Assembly: GCA_010671905.1 (NCBI GenBank) | Contig: JAAHII010000001.1 | Span: 2,852,001-2,916,000 of the forward strand | Direction of reading: 5' to 3' | Source of the DNA: Leptolyngbya sp. SIOISBB | GTDB taxonomy: Bacteria > Cyanobacteriota > Cyanobacteriia > Phormidesmidales > Phormidesmidaceae | Length of the DNA stretch: 64,000 bases | Shown here: positions 1 to 9,255 of the stretch, piece by piece | Layout of the letters: the number at the start of each line of letters is the position of its first letter | How positions within the stretch are numbered: position 1 is the stretch's first letter | Position numbers and translations under genes: made by a program | Notes under the pieces: generated by a model | What the model was told of the DNA's origin: nothing | The model's database searches: none | Seen by the model: only the letters and a program-made list of their open reading frames with translations

Positions 1-39
1 TTGGGTGAGGCAGGCCGTGATTTGCGCGTCGGTCACTAG

Positions 40-405
40 GCGCCTGACGCACTTTATGGTGGCGAACCCAACAGTGATGCCGATCCAAATGCCGCCGCAC
101 TGGATACGCTAACCGGCGGCGGGGATGCTGATATCTTTGCTTTGGGCAGTGTTGACGACGTTTACTACTCAGGCTCAGGCTATGCCGTGATTACCGATTT
201 TAGCCAAGTTGAGGGCGATCAAATTTGGGTCCACGGCTCACTCGATGACTATGTGCTGGATACGCACTATGGCCCTGGTGGTAGTAGTGAACAAGACACT
301 CATATCTTCCGCAATGGTGATTTGATTGGAATGGTGCAGGGTAATACAGAGGTGCCTCTAGGCAACGATATCATCAGCGCGCCAGTACCTAGGCTGGTGG
401 CTTAG
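40..405 (+). CDS. C-terminal fragment of an RTX/hemolysin-type calcium-binding protein (5' end disrupted or outside the window)
   Basis: Open frame after an in-frame TAG at 37-39; translation DALYGGEPNSDADPNAAALDTLTGGGDADIFALGSVDDVYY...YAVITDFSQVEGDQI resembles the C-terminal end of RTX proteins (GGxGxDxF ... I.DF....D.I). Confidence 0.6.
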   Translation, partial: APDALYGGEPNSDADPNAAALDTLTGGGDADIFALGSVDDVYYSGSGYAVITDFSQVEGDQIWVHGSLDDYVLDTHYGPGGSSEQDTHIFRNGDLIGMVQGNTEVPLGNDIISAPVPRLVA

Positions 406-696
406 CAGCTTGAGATTGCCCTTGCCCTAATATCCGTTAGTGGTAGGGGCGATCGCTTCTCCTGATTTCCCGATCAGCCTGTCATTGAATGACAATGACT
501 GAGCTGCATCCGCCAACTCTCCTCATCTTGACAACATTGATACAACGATGGGCATTGCATAATTGCGGTCTGAATTCAACGGTGACTGTTAGATGGAAGG
601 TCGCGAGGATCAGTCAACTCACATCCGTCAGCATGGCATCAGAAGAGGGCAGCAGAATCACATCATTGGTCTAGATACTGTGTTGATTTTGGCGTG

Positions 697-1681
697 TCAA
701 GAACTGCGTGGCAGGAGTTTGCCTGGGTCAAAGGGTTTTCCCGACTTGAGGATGCCATAGATGACGCGCATGAGCTTGTGCATCAAAGCACCAATGACCT
801 GCATCTTGGCCTTGCCAGCGGCTAAGAGCCGTTCGCCAAAAGCGCGGGCTTGGGGACACCGCCGCCACCAGGTCAGCGCCGGAAAGTAAAGCGCCTTGCG
901 CAGTCGTCGATTGCCGATTTTGCACAGCCGGGTTTTGCCCTGCACGGAGGTGCCGGAGGTGTGTTCTTGCGGGGTTAGCCCCGCAAAGGCCGCCAGTTGA
1001 CGCGCCGAGGTGAAGTGCTCAATCGACCCGATTTCTGCTAACACCCGTGCGGCCGTGCTCTCCCCGACCCCCCACGATGCTGGTGAGCAATGCCTGCTGG
1101 GACTGGAGTGACTCATGGGCCTGAATATGCTCGCGCAAGCGCTTTTTTACCGTTTCCACCTGCCCCTGCAGAAACTGGATATGGGCGACGATATCGGCTT
1201 CGAAGTCTTGGGGAGTGACTTGGAGACGATTCTTCTCTTCGGTCAGCATGTGCTCTAAGGCATCGAGGCGACGAGTATAGCCTTGTAACTGACTCACCTC
1301 AACTGCCGATGGTTGCCAAGGCGCGGGCTTCCAGGTCACGGCAGAACTGAGCAATTAATTTGGCATCGGCGCGATCACTCTTGGTGCGAGAGAGTTGGCT
1401 TTTACTGTAGCCTTTCACCCGCAACGGATTCACGATACTCACCTGATGTCCCTGTTGATGCAGGGTAGAGGGCGAGGGCATGACCGTAGATGCTGGTCGC
1501 TTCTAAGCAGGCGTGAACCGGTCCCACGCCTGGCTGGTCTAGCCATTGGCTCAGCTGCCGAAAGCCTTCAGTATCGTTGGAGAAGTGCTCATATTTTTGA
1601 ACGTTTGGCGCTTTTCAGCAGGGCCACGTGAAAATCCGTTTTGCTGATATCAATGCCGAGGGGCAGCAACGCTTCACTCAT
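697..1681 (-). pseudogene. IS110-family transposase, frameshifted
   Basis: Start MSEALLPLGIDISKTDFHVALL; RVKGYSKSQLSRTKSDRADAKLIAQFC (DEDD-type domain) and C-terminal ARVLAEIGSIEHFTSARQLAAFAGLTPQEHTSGTSVQGKTRLCKIGNRRLRKALY are IS110-like but split over several overlapping frames. Confidence 0.85.
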
Positions 1682-2240
1682 CAGGTTAAGGCTCCGGAAC
1701 GATTAGAACACATCGTCACTCAGCGCTATCCTTGTGAATCCTGGGTCCGTCTTACGAGAAGACGCCCTCTCATACTGTCCAGTCTGCTGACACGATGGGG
1801 ATGGGCAGGCAGTCTGGAAGGCTCTCTATCTAGCTCGCAAACTCACTTAGGCTTGAGGGCCTGTCCAGAGTCACTTCCCAAACCATTATTGCTTGCCCCT
1901 CCCACATACAAGGGCCTGTCATCCGGTCGCGGCTAAATCCCTTCAGTAAAGGAACGACAGCCCCTAGCCTATGGCGTGAATGCGGGCGCGGAAATGCTTT
2001 ACCCCAAAGGCTTCTGGGATTAATTGATGACGCGCCCAAAACACCAGTAGCGATCAGCGAACCGAGTTCACTGCTCGGACAACTCATCGGACAGCCGGGC
2101 TCTGCAGCGATCCTGCAGTATCACCATATCTGCGAGTACACGTTTGACCTGGGTCCTCATCTAGCACACTGCAACTTGCACTACAGTCTGGGCTACCCTG
2201 ACAAGATAGGTTCAAAGTTTAATGATTAAGGGGCTCTACG

Positions 2241-3506
2241 ATGACCTCGGCTCAGTCGCCTCGCCACAAGCACATCGTGCTCACTTCCCATCCCGGCCAG
2301 CATGGCACCCAACCACACCCGATCCAGTGGGGACATCCTGACCCACAAGAACGCGGCCCGATCATCGCCACGCTGGGCAACTTGGCTCACCGCAACGCCA
2401 TTGGTACTCACTCTGGCGGCTATGCCGTGTACCGGGCGCTGGCGATCGCCAGCGGCAGTCTTGACCCCGACCATCAAGCCGACCTGACCGACACCTCCCC
2501 AACCGTTGCTATTGGCCCTCATCCCAGTTGGGGCGATCCGGGCAAAATTGTCGCCCTCGATCCCTTCGGAGCCCTCGACAATCATTTATTTGCCGATTTA
2601 CGGGCAGAGGGGTATGACATTCGACCCTCTATCGCCATCACTAAGGCCCACATCAACATCCCAGAACTGCAAGAGGCCGTGGCCCAAGGCCGAGTTCAGG
2701 TCGATGGCAAAATCCTGAAGGAAGGCGGCGAGTTGGTGGTGACCAAGGCGGCGATCGAACCCGTCTGGCATTTACCCGGTATCGCCAAACGCTTTGGGGT
2801 AAAAGAAAGCGACCTCCGCCGCACCCTCTTCGAACAAACGGGGGGCATGTTCCCTGAGTTGGTGACGCGGCCCGATTTAGAAGTGTTCTTGCCGCCCATT
2901 GGGGGGCACACGGTCTATATCTTGGGTGAGTTAGACGCCGTCACCGATCCTGAACGGCCACTGGCAGTCCGCATTCACGATGAATGCAACGGCTCTGATG
3001 TCTTTGGTTCCGACATTTGCACCTGCCGTCCTTATCTCGTCCACGGGATTGAAGTTGCGATTCAAACCGCCCAGTCCGGGGGCGCTGGGGTGATTATTTA
3101 CGCTCGCAAAGAAGGGCGCGCCCTAGGCGAAGTCACGAAGTTTTTGGTTTACAACGCGCGCAAGCGGCAGGAAGGGGGCGATCGCGCCGACACTTATTTC
3201 ACCCGTACAGAATGTGTGGCGGGCGTACCCGACATGCGCTTTCAAGAGCTGATGCCGGACGTCATGCACTGGCTGGGCATCACCCGCATTGATCAGTTTG
3301 TTTCGATGAGCAATCTGAAATATGACGCAGTCACCCAATCCGGCATTGAGATTGTGGAGCGCATCACCATTCCCGAAGAGCTGATTCCGGCGGATGCCCA
3401 GGTGGAAATCAAGGCGAAGAAAGCGGCAGGCTACTATACCGAAGGCGACGTCCCCGATGCCACCGTGCTGGAACAAACCGTTGGTCGGCAATACGAGGAT
3501 GCATGA
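2241..3506 (+). CDS. GTP cyclohydrolase II family protein, Urc1-like (uracil catabolism type)
   Basis: 421-aa ORF; GTPCH II zinc motif C-x10-C-x-C (HDECNGSDVFGSDICTCRPYL); followed by DUF1688/Urc4 and upp. Confidence 0.85.
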   Translation: MTSAQSPRHKHIVLTSHPGQHGTQPHPIQWGHPDPQERGPIIATLGNLAHRNAIGTHSGGYAVYRALAIASGSLDPDHQADLTDTSPTVAIGPHPSWGDPGKIVALDPFGALDNHLFADLRAEGYDIRPSIAITKAHINIPELQEAVAQGRVQVDGKILKEGGELVVTKAAIEPVWHLPGIAKRFGVKESDLRRTLFEQTGGMFPELVTRPDLEVFLPPIGGHTVYILGELDAVTDPERPLAVRIHDECNGSDVFGSDICTCRPYLVHGIEVAIQTAQSGGAGVIIYARKEGRALGEVTKFLVYNARKRQEGGDRADTYFTRTECVAGVPDMRFQELMPDVMHWLGITRIDQFVSMSNLKYDAVTQSGIEIVERITIPEELIPADAQVEIKAKKAAGYYTEGDVPDATVLEQTVGRQYEDA

Positions 3507-4741
3507 TGACGCCGGAAGAGACCGCCGCGATCGCTGATCTGCGCCAACCCCAAACCATCCGCGATCGCTGCCAGCAGCTATTTGAGTTATGCCAAGCAGG
3601 GAAGCTAAAGCATTTCACCTGCGACCTCAGCCAGCTAGATGCCGTTGCCACCTATGTAGTGGAAACGACTCAGCAGCTGTATCCCGACTTTGACGTGCCG
3701 TTTCACAGTCGGTGGCGACACTTTGATGCCGGGGGCGTCCCTCGACTGGCTCGGTTCAACGAGGCGCTGACAGGCTTATCCGTACAGGAAGCAGCGCGAT
3801 CACGATTGGATTTAGCGATCGTCAGCGTCTTGCTGGATGCGGGAGCGGGAGCCCCATGGCGCTATCACGATCGCGAAGCCGATCAAGTGTTGGGACGTTC
3901 GGAAGGGCTTGCGATCGCCAGTCTGCACGCCTTTCAGCGGGGTGTGTTCTCCTCCCAACCTAACCAGCCTTATCAGGTGGATGCTGCCGGACTACAAGCC
4001 TTGACCGCACAGGATTTAGCCGACGTGTTTCAAGTCAGGGCCGACAATCCACTCGTCGGGCTATCGGGACGACTGACTCTGCTGCATCAACTGGGTGCAA
4101 CTCTGGCCTCTCAACCGCAGCGGTTCGGCACGGACTGTCCGCGTCCCGGTCATCTAGTGGATTATTGGCAGTCCGTCTACGGCACCAAGCTAGATGCCGG
4201 AAAGTTGTTGACCGAAGTCTTGGAGAGCTTCAGCGATATCTGGCCCGGACGAGTGGCGATCTCGGACACCAACCTCGGCGACGTGTGGGCCCATCCCGCT
4301 TTACCCACAACATCTCCCGATTCTCATTTGGTGCCCTTCCACAAACTGTCTCAGTGGCTGACCTACTCGCTGGTGGAACCGCTGCAGTCCGCTGGTCTCA
4401 CCGTCACCAACCTCAACGCCCTGACTGGCCTGGCGGAATATCGTAATGGTGGCCTCTGCGTCGATCTGGGTTTACTCGTCCCCAAACACGATGCGGTGAC
4501 CCGTGATGCCCATCTGCCCAGTTCCCCACTGGTGGTGGAATGGCGCGCCTTGACCGTCGTGATGTTGGATCAGATTAGCGATCGCGTCCGCCAGCAACTC
4601 GGCAAAACGCCGGAAGAATTGCCCCTGATCAAAGTCCTCGAAGGCGGTACCTGGGCCGCCGGACGCCGCATCGCCAAACACCTCCGCCCCGACAGCGGCG
4701 CACCGCCCATCACCATCCAAAGCGACGGCACCGTCTTTTGA
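3503..4741 (+). CDS. DUF1688 / URC4-like protein
   Basis: 412-aa ORF with ATGA overlap to the upstream gene; recognisable DUF1688 segments (FHSRWRHFDAGGVPRLARF, GAGAPWRYHD, SEGLAIASLHAFQRGVFS). Confidence 0.85.
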   Translation: MMTPEETAAIADLRQPQTIRDRCQQLFELCQAGKLKHFTCDLSQLDAVATYVVETTQQLYPDFDVPFHSRWRHFDAGGVPRLARFNEALTGLSVQEAARSRLDLAIVSVLLDAGAGAPWRYHDREADQVLGRSEGLAIASLHAFQRGVFSSQPNQPYQVDAAGLQALTAQDLADVFQVRADNPLVGLSGRLTLLHQLGATLASQPQRFGTDCPRPGHLVDYWQSVYGTKLDAGKLLTEVLESFSDIWPGRVAISDTNLGDVWAHPALPTTSPDSHLVPFHKLSQWLTYSLVEPLQSAGLTVTNLNALTGLAEYRNGGLCVDLGLLVPKHDAVTRDAHLPSSPLVVEWRALTVVMLDQISDRVRQQLGKTPEELPLIKVLEGGTWAAGRRIAKHLRPDSGAPPITIQSDGTVF

Positions 4742-4781
4742 ATTCGGAATTCGGAATTCAGAATTCGGAATGCGGAATGCG
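4740..4781. repeat. Degenerate heptanucleotide tandem repeat (GGAATTC/GGAATGC units)
   Basis: gaattcggaattcggaattcagaattcggaatgcggaatgc. Confidence 0.85.
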
Positions 4782-4895
4782 AGGTTCTGAACGAGTTCGC
4801 CACATACTTGAAAGGGAAAATCGCTACGCCGACAGCATCCTAACCATTCACCCCATCCCCATCCACTCTCATATCCACACACTCCCCCCAATCTC

Positions 4896-5522
4896 ATGAC
4901 CGTCACCCTGATCGATCATCCCCTAATCCAGCACAAGCTGACCCTGATGCGGCAAAAAGACACCAGCACCGCTAAATTTCGTCAACTCTTGGGCGAAATC
5001 AGCATGCTCCTGGCCTACGAAGTCACCCGCGACATGCCCACTGAAAAGGTTGAAATCGAAACCCCTTTGTCCAAAATGGACGCGCCCATGCTATCCGGCA
5101 AAAAGCTGACGCTCATCTCCATCATGCGGGCGGGGCAAGGCATTCTCGACGGCATGTTGGAACTCATGCCCTCCGCGCGGGTCGGGCACATCGGCCTCTA
5201 TCGCGACCCGCGTACTCACATTCCGGTGGAATACTACTTTAAGGTGCCGGTGGATGTGGCTGAGCGGGACATGCTCGTAGTGGACCCCATGCTCGCCACT
5301 GGCAACTCCGCCGTCGCCGCCGTCTATCGCCTCAAAGAGACGCGGCCCCACTCCATCAAATTTGTCTGCCTGCTCGCTGCCCCCGAAGGCATTGAGCACT
5401 TCCACTCCGAACACCCCGACGTGCCCATCTTCACCGCCGCCATTGATAAGAAGTTGGACGAACATGGTTATATCTTGCCGGGTTTAGGCGATGCGGGAGA
5501 TCGCATGTTTGGCACCAAATAA
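4896..5522 (+). CDS. upp: Uracil phosphoribosyltransferase
   Basis: 208 aa; [35 protein letters not shown]..., PRPP loop [12 protein letters not shown], ending [13 protein letters not shown]. Confidence 0.97.
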   Translation: MTVTLIDHPLIQHKLTLMRQKDTSTAKFRQLLGEISMLLAYEVTRDMPTEKVEIETPLSKMDAPMLSGKKLTLISIMRAGQGILDGMLELMPSARVGHIGLYRDPRTHIPVEYYFKVPVDVAERDMLVVDPMLATGNSAVAAVYRLKETRPHSIKFVCLLAAPEGIEHFHSEHPDVPIFTAAIDKKLDEHGYILPGLGDAGDRMFGTK

Positions 5523-5768
5523 AATTCACTTGCTATAGAGAACTTATGATATTTGCATTTGCTTCTGTAATTAGCTGTGAATTCGGCATCTGACTCTACA
5601 TACTCCATAGAAAGGCAGTTTGCCTTTCAGGACAATCACATCTTGCCTTAACTGCCATCCAATTTAGTTCGGGTAGTGTTCCATTGAGAAAAACCAACAA
5701 ATCAAGGCTTGTGAAATTACACTTTGGCTATTAAGACCAATCCTTCTTGTCATTCCACACCTTCGCTC

Positions 5769-7040
5769 ATGAACAAGATCACTGACTTATGGCATGCAAT
5801 ATATGAGCTGTATGAGCTACTGATGCGTCAAGAAAACTCAGAAAGAGATTACCAATCTTTTTTTGAATCACATCCAATCGTTTTCCAGGTCCTCGGCTAT
5901 GATGTATTTCAATCTTATGAGAAATCTTCAATAGCAAAAATTCCCTTTGACGAAGATAAAGATTTCACTCCCGAACCAGATTTCTTGTGTGCCAACTTAG
6001 ATTCATGCAGGTTGACAATTTTTGAACTTAAAACTCCATTTGTAAAACCATTAGTTGTTCAAAGAGCAGATGGCAAACGACGTAAATTAACAGCCTTTTC
6101 TGAGTCTTATATATCTCAAGCAGTTGAATATGTGGAATCCATTCGAGGGAACAATAAGGCTAGAGAAATAGTCAAATCTGATTTATCTTTAGAAAGAATA
6201 TCCACTTATTGTATTGTCGTTGCCATTGGGTTACAGAAAGACAATGATATCGCCGAAGTTTCGAGAATTTTAGAAAACCGAAAAACATCAACCTCTTTTC
6301 TTTACTATGATCAACTTCTAGAGAAACTTATACAGTCTTACTCAATCAATAGAAAATACGTAAAAGGTAGTAAAGGTTGGACGTTTACATATCATATAGT
6401 ACTTGACCGCGAGCAGCGCTTCGATAGGTCATATATAGCAGATTATGGATCTCTTGAGAATAATCGTCTTTCGATTTTTATTGAGAATAAAAATATTGTC
6501 TGTCAATGCATAGATGCTGCAGGAGAATTTCATACTCTCAAATCACCTATTGAATTCATGAAAGCTGTTTTTCTGATGGTTGAGTTTTCAACAGATGATT
6601 ATGGCATTTATTTGTCATTGAACGTCGACAACGAAGAAAAGGATTTACGTGTCGGCAGTGTAAAGCTTGTCCTTGATATCGAGCTAGTTGGATCCTGTGT
6701 GGGTGCTGATTTAACTGGCAAAAACTTTGGAAGATTTTACCTTATTGGCAAATGGATATGCAATGGAACATTATCTTTGAAAGACAAATTAGGAGCATAT
6801 CATTACTTTAAACGTACCTCTTGCGTTGTCTCTGACTCAATTTTTTTTGATGGTTCAAGTTGCATGCTGCTTGAAAAAACAGATAAAAAGCCAAATGAAG
6901 TCAGGAAATATATTCCAGCATCTGCTCCTGTTCCCGCTTGCCCATATGGAATCAATAATGATTTTCAGTTTAAAGAGAAGGTAGAAAGTCTGACTAAATC
7001 GTCTAATTCATCTATTAAGCTTTTGGTTCAAAATGAATAA
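5769..7040 (+). CDS. Shedu-like (DUF4263) PD-(D/E)XK nuclease-domain protein with an additional C-terminal domain
   Basis: N-terminal ERDYQSFFESHPIVFQVLGYD, EPDFLCANLDSCRLTIFELKTP, SYISQAVEYVESI match the Shedu/DUF4263 pattern; AT-rich, with no HIP1 octamer in the gene; start at the first ATG (the track begins at an upstream TTG, 5724). Confidence 0.6.
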   Translation: MNKITDLWHAIYELYELLMRQENSERDYQSFFESHPIVFQVLGYDVFQSYEKSSIAKIPFDEDKDFTPEPDFLCANLDSCRLTIFELKTPFVKPLVVQRADGKRRKLTAFSESYISQAVEYVESIRGNNKAREIVKSDLSLERISTYCIVVAIGLQKDNDIAEVSRILENRKTSTSFLYYDQLLEKLIQSYSINRKYVKGSKGWTFTYHIVLDREQRFDRSYIADYGSLENNRLSIFIENKNIVCQCIDAAGEFHTLKSPIEFMKAVFLMVEFSTDDYGIYLSLNVDNEEKDLRVGSVKLVLDIELVGSCVGADLTGKNFGRFYLIGKWICNGTLSLKDKLGAYHYFKRTSCVVSDSIFFDGSSCMLLEKTDKKPNEVRKYIPASAPVPACPYGINNDFQFKEKVESLTKSSNSSIKLLVQNE

Positions 7041-7100
7041 AGCATATATAAGCCAATTATCCTTTTCAGGGCGAGAGAAGATTTTGAGGCTGAAAAGTCT

Positions 7101-7292
7101 TTACTGTTGAATTGCGCTTTGAATATTTTTGATAAATCCTGTTTTGGCGTCTGATGTAATTGTCAGAATTTTTACAGTCTTGGCTGCAAAATTATTTGCA
7201 TTGTTGCTGACAATCAATACTGGGCAGCGTTTAGCGGTTTCTGACCCCATAGTGGGATGCAAATTGGCGTAATAGATTTCACCACGCTTCAT
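7101..7292 (-). pseudogene. MazF/PemK-type toxin, 3'-truncated
   Basis: MKRGEIYYANLHPTMGSETAKRCPVLIVSNNANNFAAKTVKILTITSD is a PemK N-terminus; only about 63 aa, C-terminal half missing; overlaps the antitoxin gene. Confidence 0.8.
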
Positions 7293-7503
7293 CACTCAAG
7301 CCATCCGCGATCGCAAAGTCCCATGCCGGGTCAACTTCTTTTGCCGCTTCGCGATAAGCTGCTTCTAGCTCTTGCGATCGCAACAACTCCAATGCCTGTT
7401 CAATCACCTGAGAACGGGACTTACACTGGTGGGCTGTCCGATAACTTTCGACAAACTCTAATAGCGAGGCTGGCAGCGAAACAGACACTTTTGTAGCCTG
7501 CAT
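7279..7503 (-). CDS. Ribbon-helix-helix antitoxin (MazE/CopG-like)
   Basis: MQATKVSVSLPASLLEFVESYRTAHQCKSRSQVIEQALELLRSQELEAAYREAAKEVDPAWDFAIADGLSDEAW; classic antitoxin-toxin overlap. Confidence 0.85.
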   Translation of the reverse strand: MQATKVSVSLPASLLEFVESYRTAHQCKSRSQVIEQALELLRSQELEAAYREAAKEVDPAWDFAIADGLSDEAW

Positions 7504-7595
7504 TGTCATAACTTTGGTAAGAAAAAGCTTCTTATTTAGAGTAGCAAAGTAGCAAAGTTGATATCCGTCAGGACAAAGTGAAACAGCAGACATTT

Positions 7596-9023
7596 TCACG
7601 TGCCACATTGCTTGCGCTGACGTTGAATTTTGTTTTGCAGGTCCTTCGTGAAGCCCATATCAGCATCTTCGGAGAGGCGATCGAACTCGCGGCGGAAGTG
7701 GGCGGCGACGGTCGGGTTGCGGATGATGAGTAAGTCTTCGTCGTTGGTGTGATTGGCGGCGGCGCTCCAGTTGTGGGAGCCGATAATCACCGTATGGTTG
7801 TCGATGAGGGCGAACTTGTGGTGCAACTTGTCGCCTTCTGGCAGGTTGGGGGTGCCGACTGAGGGGATGGGGTTAGCCCAAGGGCGGTTGTGCGCTTCGT
7901 ATTTGCAGCGATGATCGGGGATGGCGGTGCCCAGCATATCCAACGCTTCACTATAGCTGCGGTAGATAAAGCTGCGGTCTACCAAGGCTTGCACGGTGAC
8001 GCCAGACTGAGATTTTTGGGCGAGACGATCGCTAATCCCCTGATCGGAAAACACAAACAGCGCCAGATCAATACTGCTGGCAGCCTGAGTCAAGGTTTGG
8101 CTAATCAACCCGTTGACGCTTTTGCTCCAGGGCTGCGTTTCTGAAACGGGTGAAAACTGCACAGTGACTTGCGAGCCTGGAATACTGACAACGCTGGGCG
8201 ATCGCAGCGGTTTTTGCAGGCCAAACAGACTATCTTCTTTGCCTTTTGGCCCGTCCCCCCACATCAGGTCAAATTCCTCTTCTAATACTGCTGCCAGTTC
8301 CGGACTGTTGATCTGCAGCAGGGCATTAGCATTGCCACGACTGGCTTCCGTGGCAAAATCACCGTGAACTCCCGAAGTTGTCCAGTTGGCGGAGCCGAGC
8401 AGCACCGTGCGTCCATCCACCACCATAAATTTGTGATGCATCAGCCCGCTGCCCTTTGAGCCGTCGGCGGTGTCATCCAACAGCGGCACATTGCCCCGCG
8501 TCAAAATACGAATGGCATCTCGTTGATCCAGCTCCTCAGCGGTGATTTTGCCGTTGCCGTTGGCATCAATAAGCAGTTGCTTTTCCGAATGCTTAGACTG
8601 CTGATATTCATCCATCTGTCCCGATTGGAACTCATTCAGTGGTTGCCAGACGCGGTTGTACTGATTTTCCACAATGATGCGTACCGGGATTCCCGCTTGG
8701 GCGCGATCGCGTAGCGCTAAAGCCACTTCTGGCAAATTGATTTCCTGCACTGCCACGTCGATGGAGGTCGTGGCCGAGGCGATCGCCTCCAAAATCACCG
8801 CTTCCAAATCATCGCCATGACGTTGAATATGGCGATAGGGGTCAGTATAAATACTTGCTTGGGAGTGGTTGAAATAGACCTGAATGTAGGGATCTTGGGG
8901 CAGCGGAGACGCCAAAGACGGGCGGGTAAATAATGGCAGCAACCAGTGATGAACAGCTAGTACCAGTAGCAGTGCGCCTAGCAGCAATGCCCCTAGGCGA
9001 CCGTGTTGACGAGTGAGATGCAT
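7596..9023 (-). CDS. Membrane-anchored/secreted phospholipase D-family protein with two HKD motifs and an EF-hand-like loop
   Basis: HHKFMVVDGRTVLLGSANWTTSG and HHKFALIDNHTVIIGSHNWSAAA; N-terminal hydrophobic segment; DANGNGKITAEE loop. Confidence 0.9.
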   Translation of the reverse strand: MHLTRQHGRLGALLLGALLLVLAVHHWLLPLFTRPSLASPLPQDPYIQVYFNHSQASIYTDPYRHIQRHGDDLEAVILEAIASATTSIDVAVQEINLPEVALALRDRAQAGIPVRIIVENQYNRVWQPLNEFQSGQMDEYQQSKHSEKQLLIDANGNGKITAEELDQRDAIRILTRGNVPLLDDTADGSKGSGLMHHKFMVVDGRTVLLGSANWTTSGVHGDFATEASRGNANALLQINSPELAAVLEEEFDLMWGDGPKGKEDSLFGLQKPLRSPSVVSIPGSQVTVQFSPVSETQPWSKSVNGLISQTLTQAASSIDLALFVFSDQGISDRLAQKSQSGVTVQALVDRSFIYRSYSEALDMLGTAIPDHRCKYEAHNRPWANPIPSVGTPNLPEGDKLHHKFALIDNHTVIIGSHNWSAAANHTNDEDLLIIRNPTVAAHFRREFDRLSEDADMGFTKDLQNKIQRQRKQCGT

Positions 9024-9255
9024 ACCCTTGGCCCATGATGAAGCGACTCAATTTAGAGCACCCAGGCGGGGGCAACGGGTAACCCCGCAAGATTGCGGAA
9101 TTTTTCACTGTGGAGATACCGGATTGCGATTTCCTGCGCTAGACTTTGAAGCCGCAAGGTGTAACACTGGCGAAATTGTCAGGAAATGCTGGCACTGATG
9201 CGTCTATACAAACGTCATCTAATATCTACGCAGTTTCCCCAAAGGAGACATCAGG

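Noticed and set aside
697-1681. Programmed frameshifting or a two-ORF transposase
   Set aside because: At least four breaks are needed and IS110-family transposases are normally single-ORF; decay or sequencing insertions explain it better.
1628-2240. Several 60-100 aa ORFs between the IS110 remnant and the URC-like cluster, with a repeated AGGGCCTGTC near 1857 and 1912
   Set aside because: No recognisable protein signature and the short direct repeat is too weak to define a mobile element.
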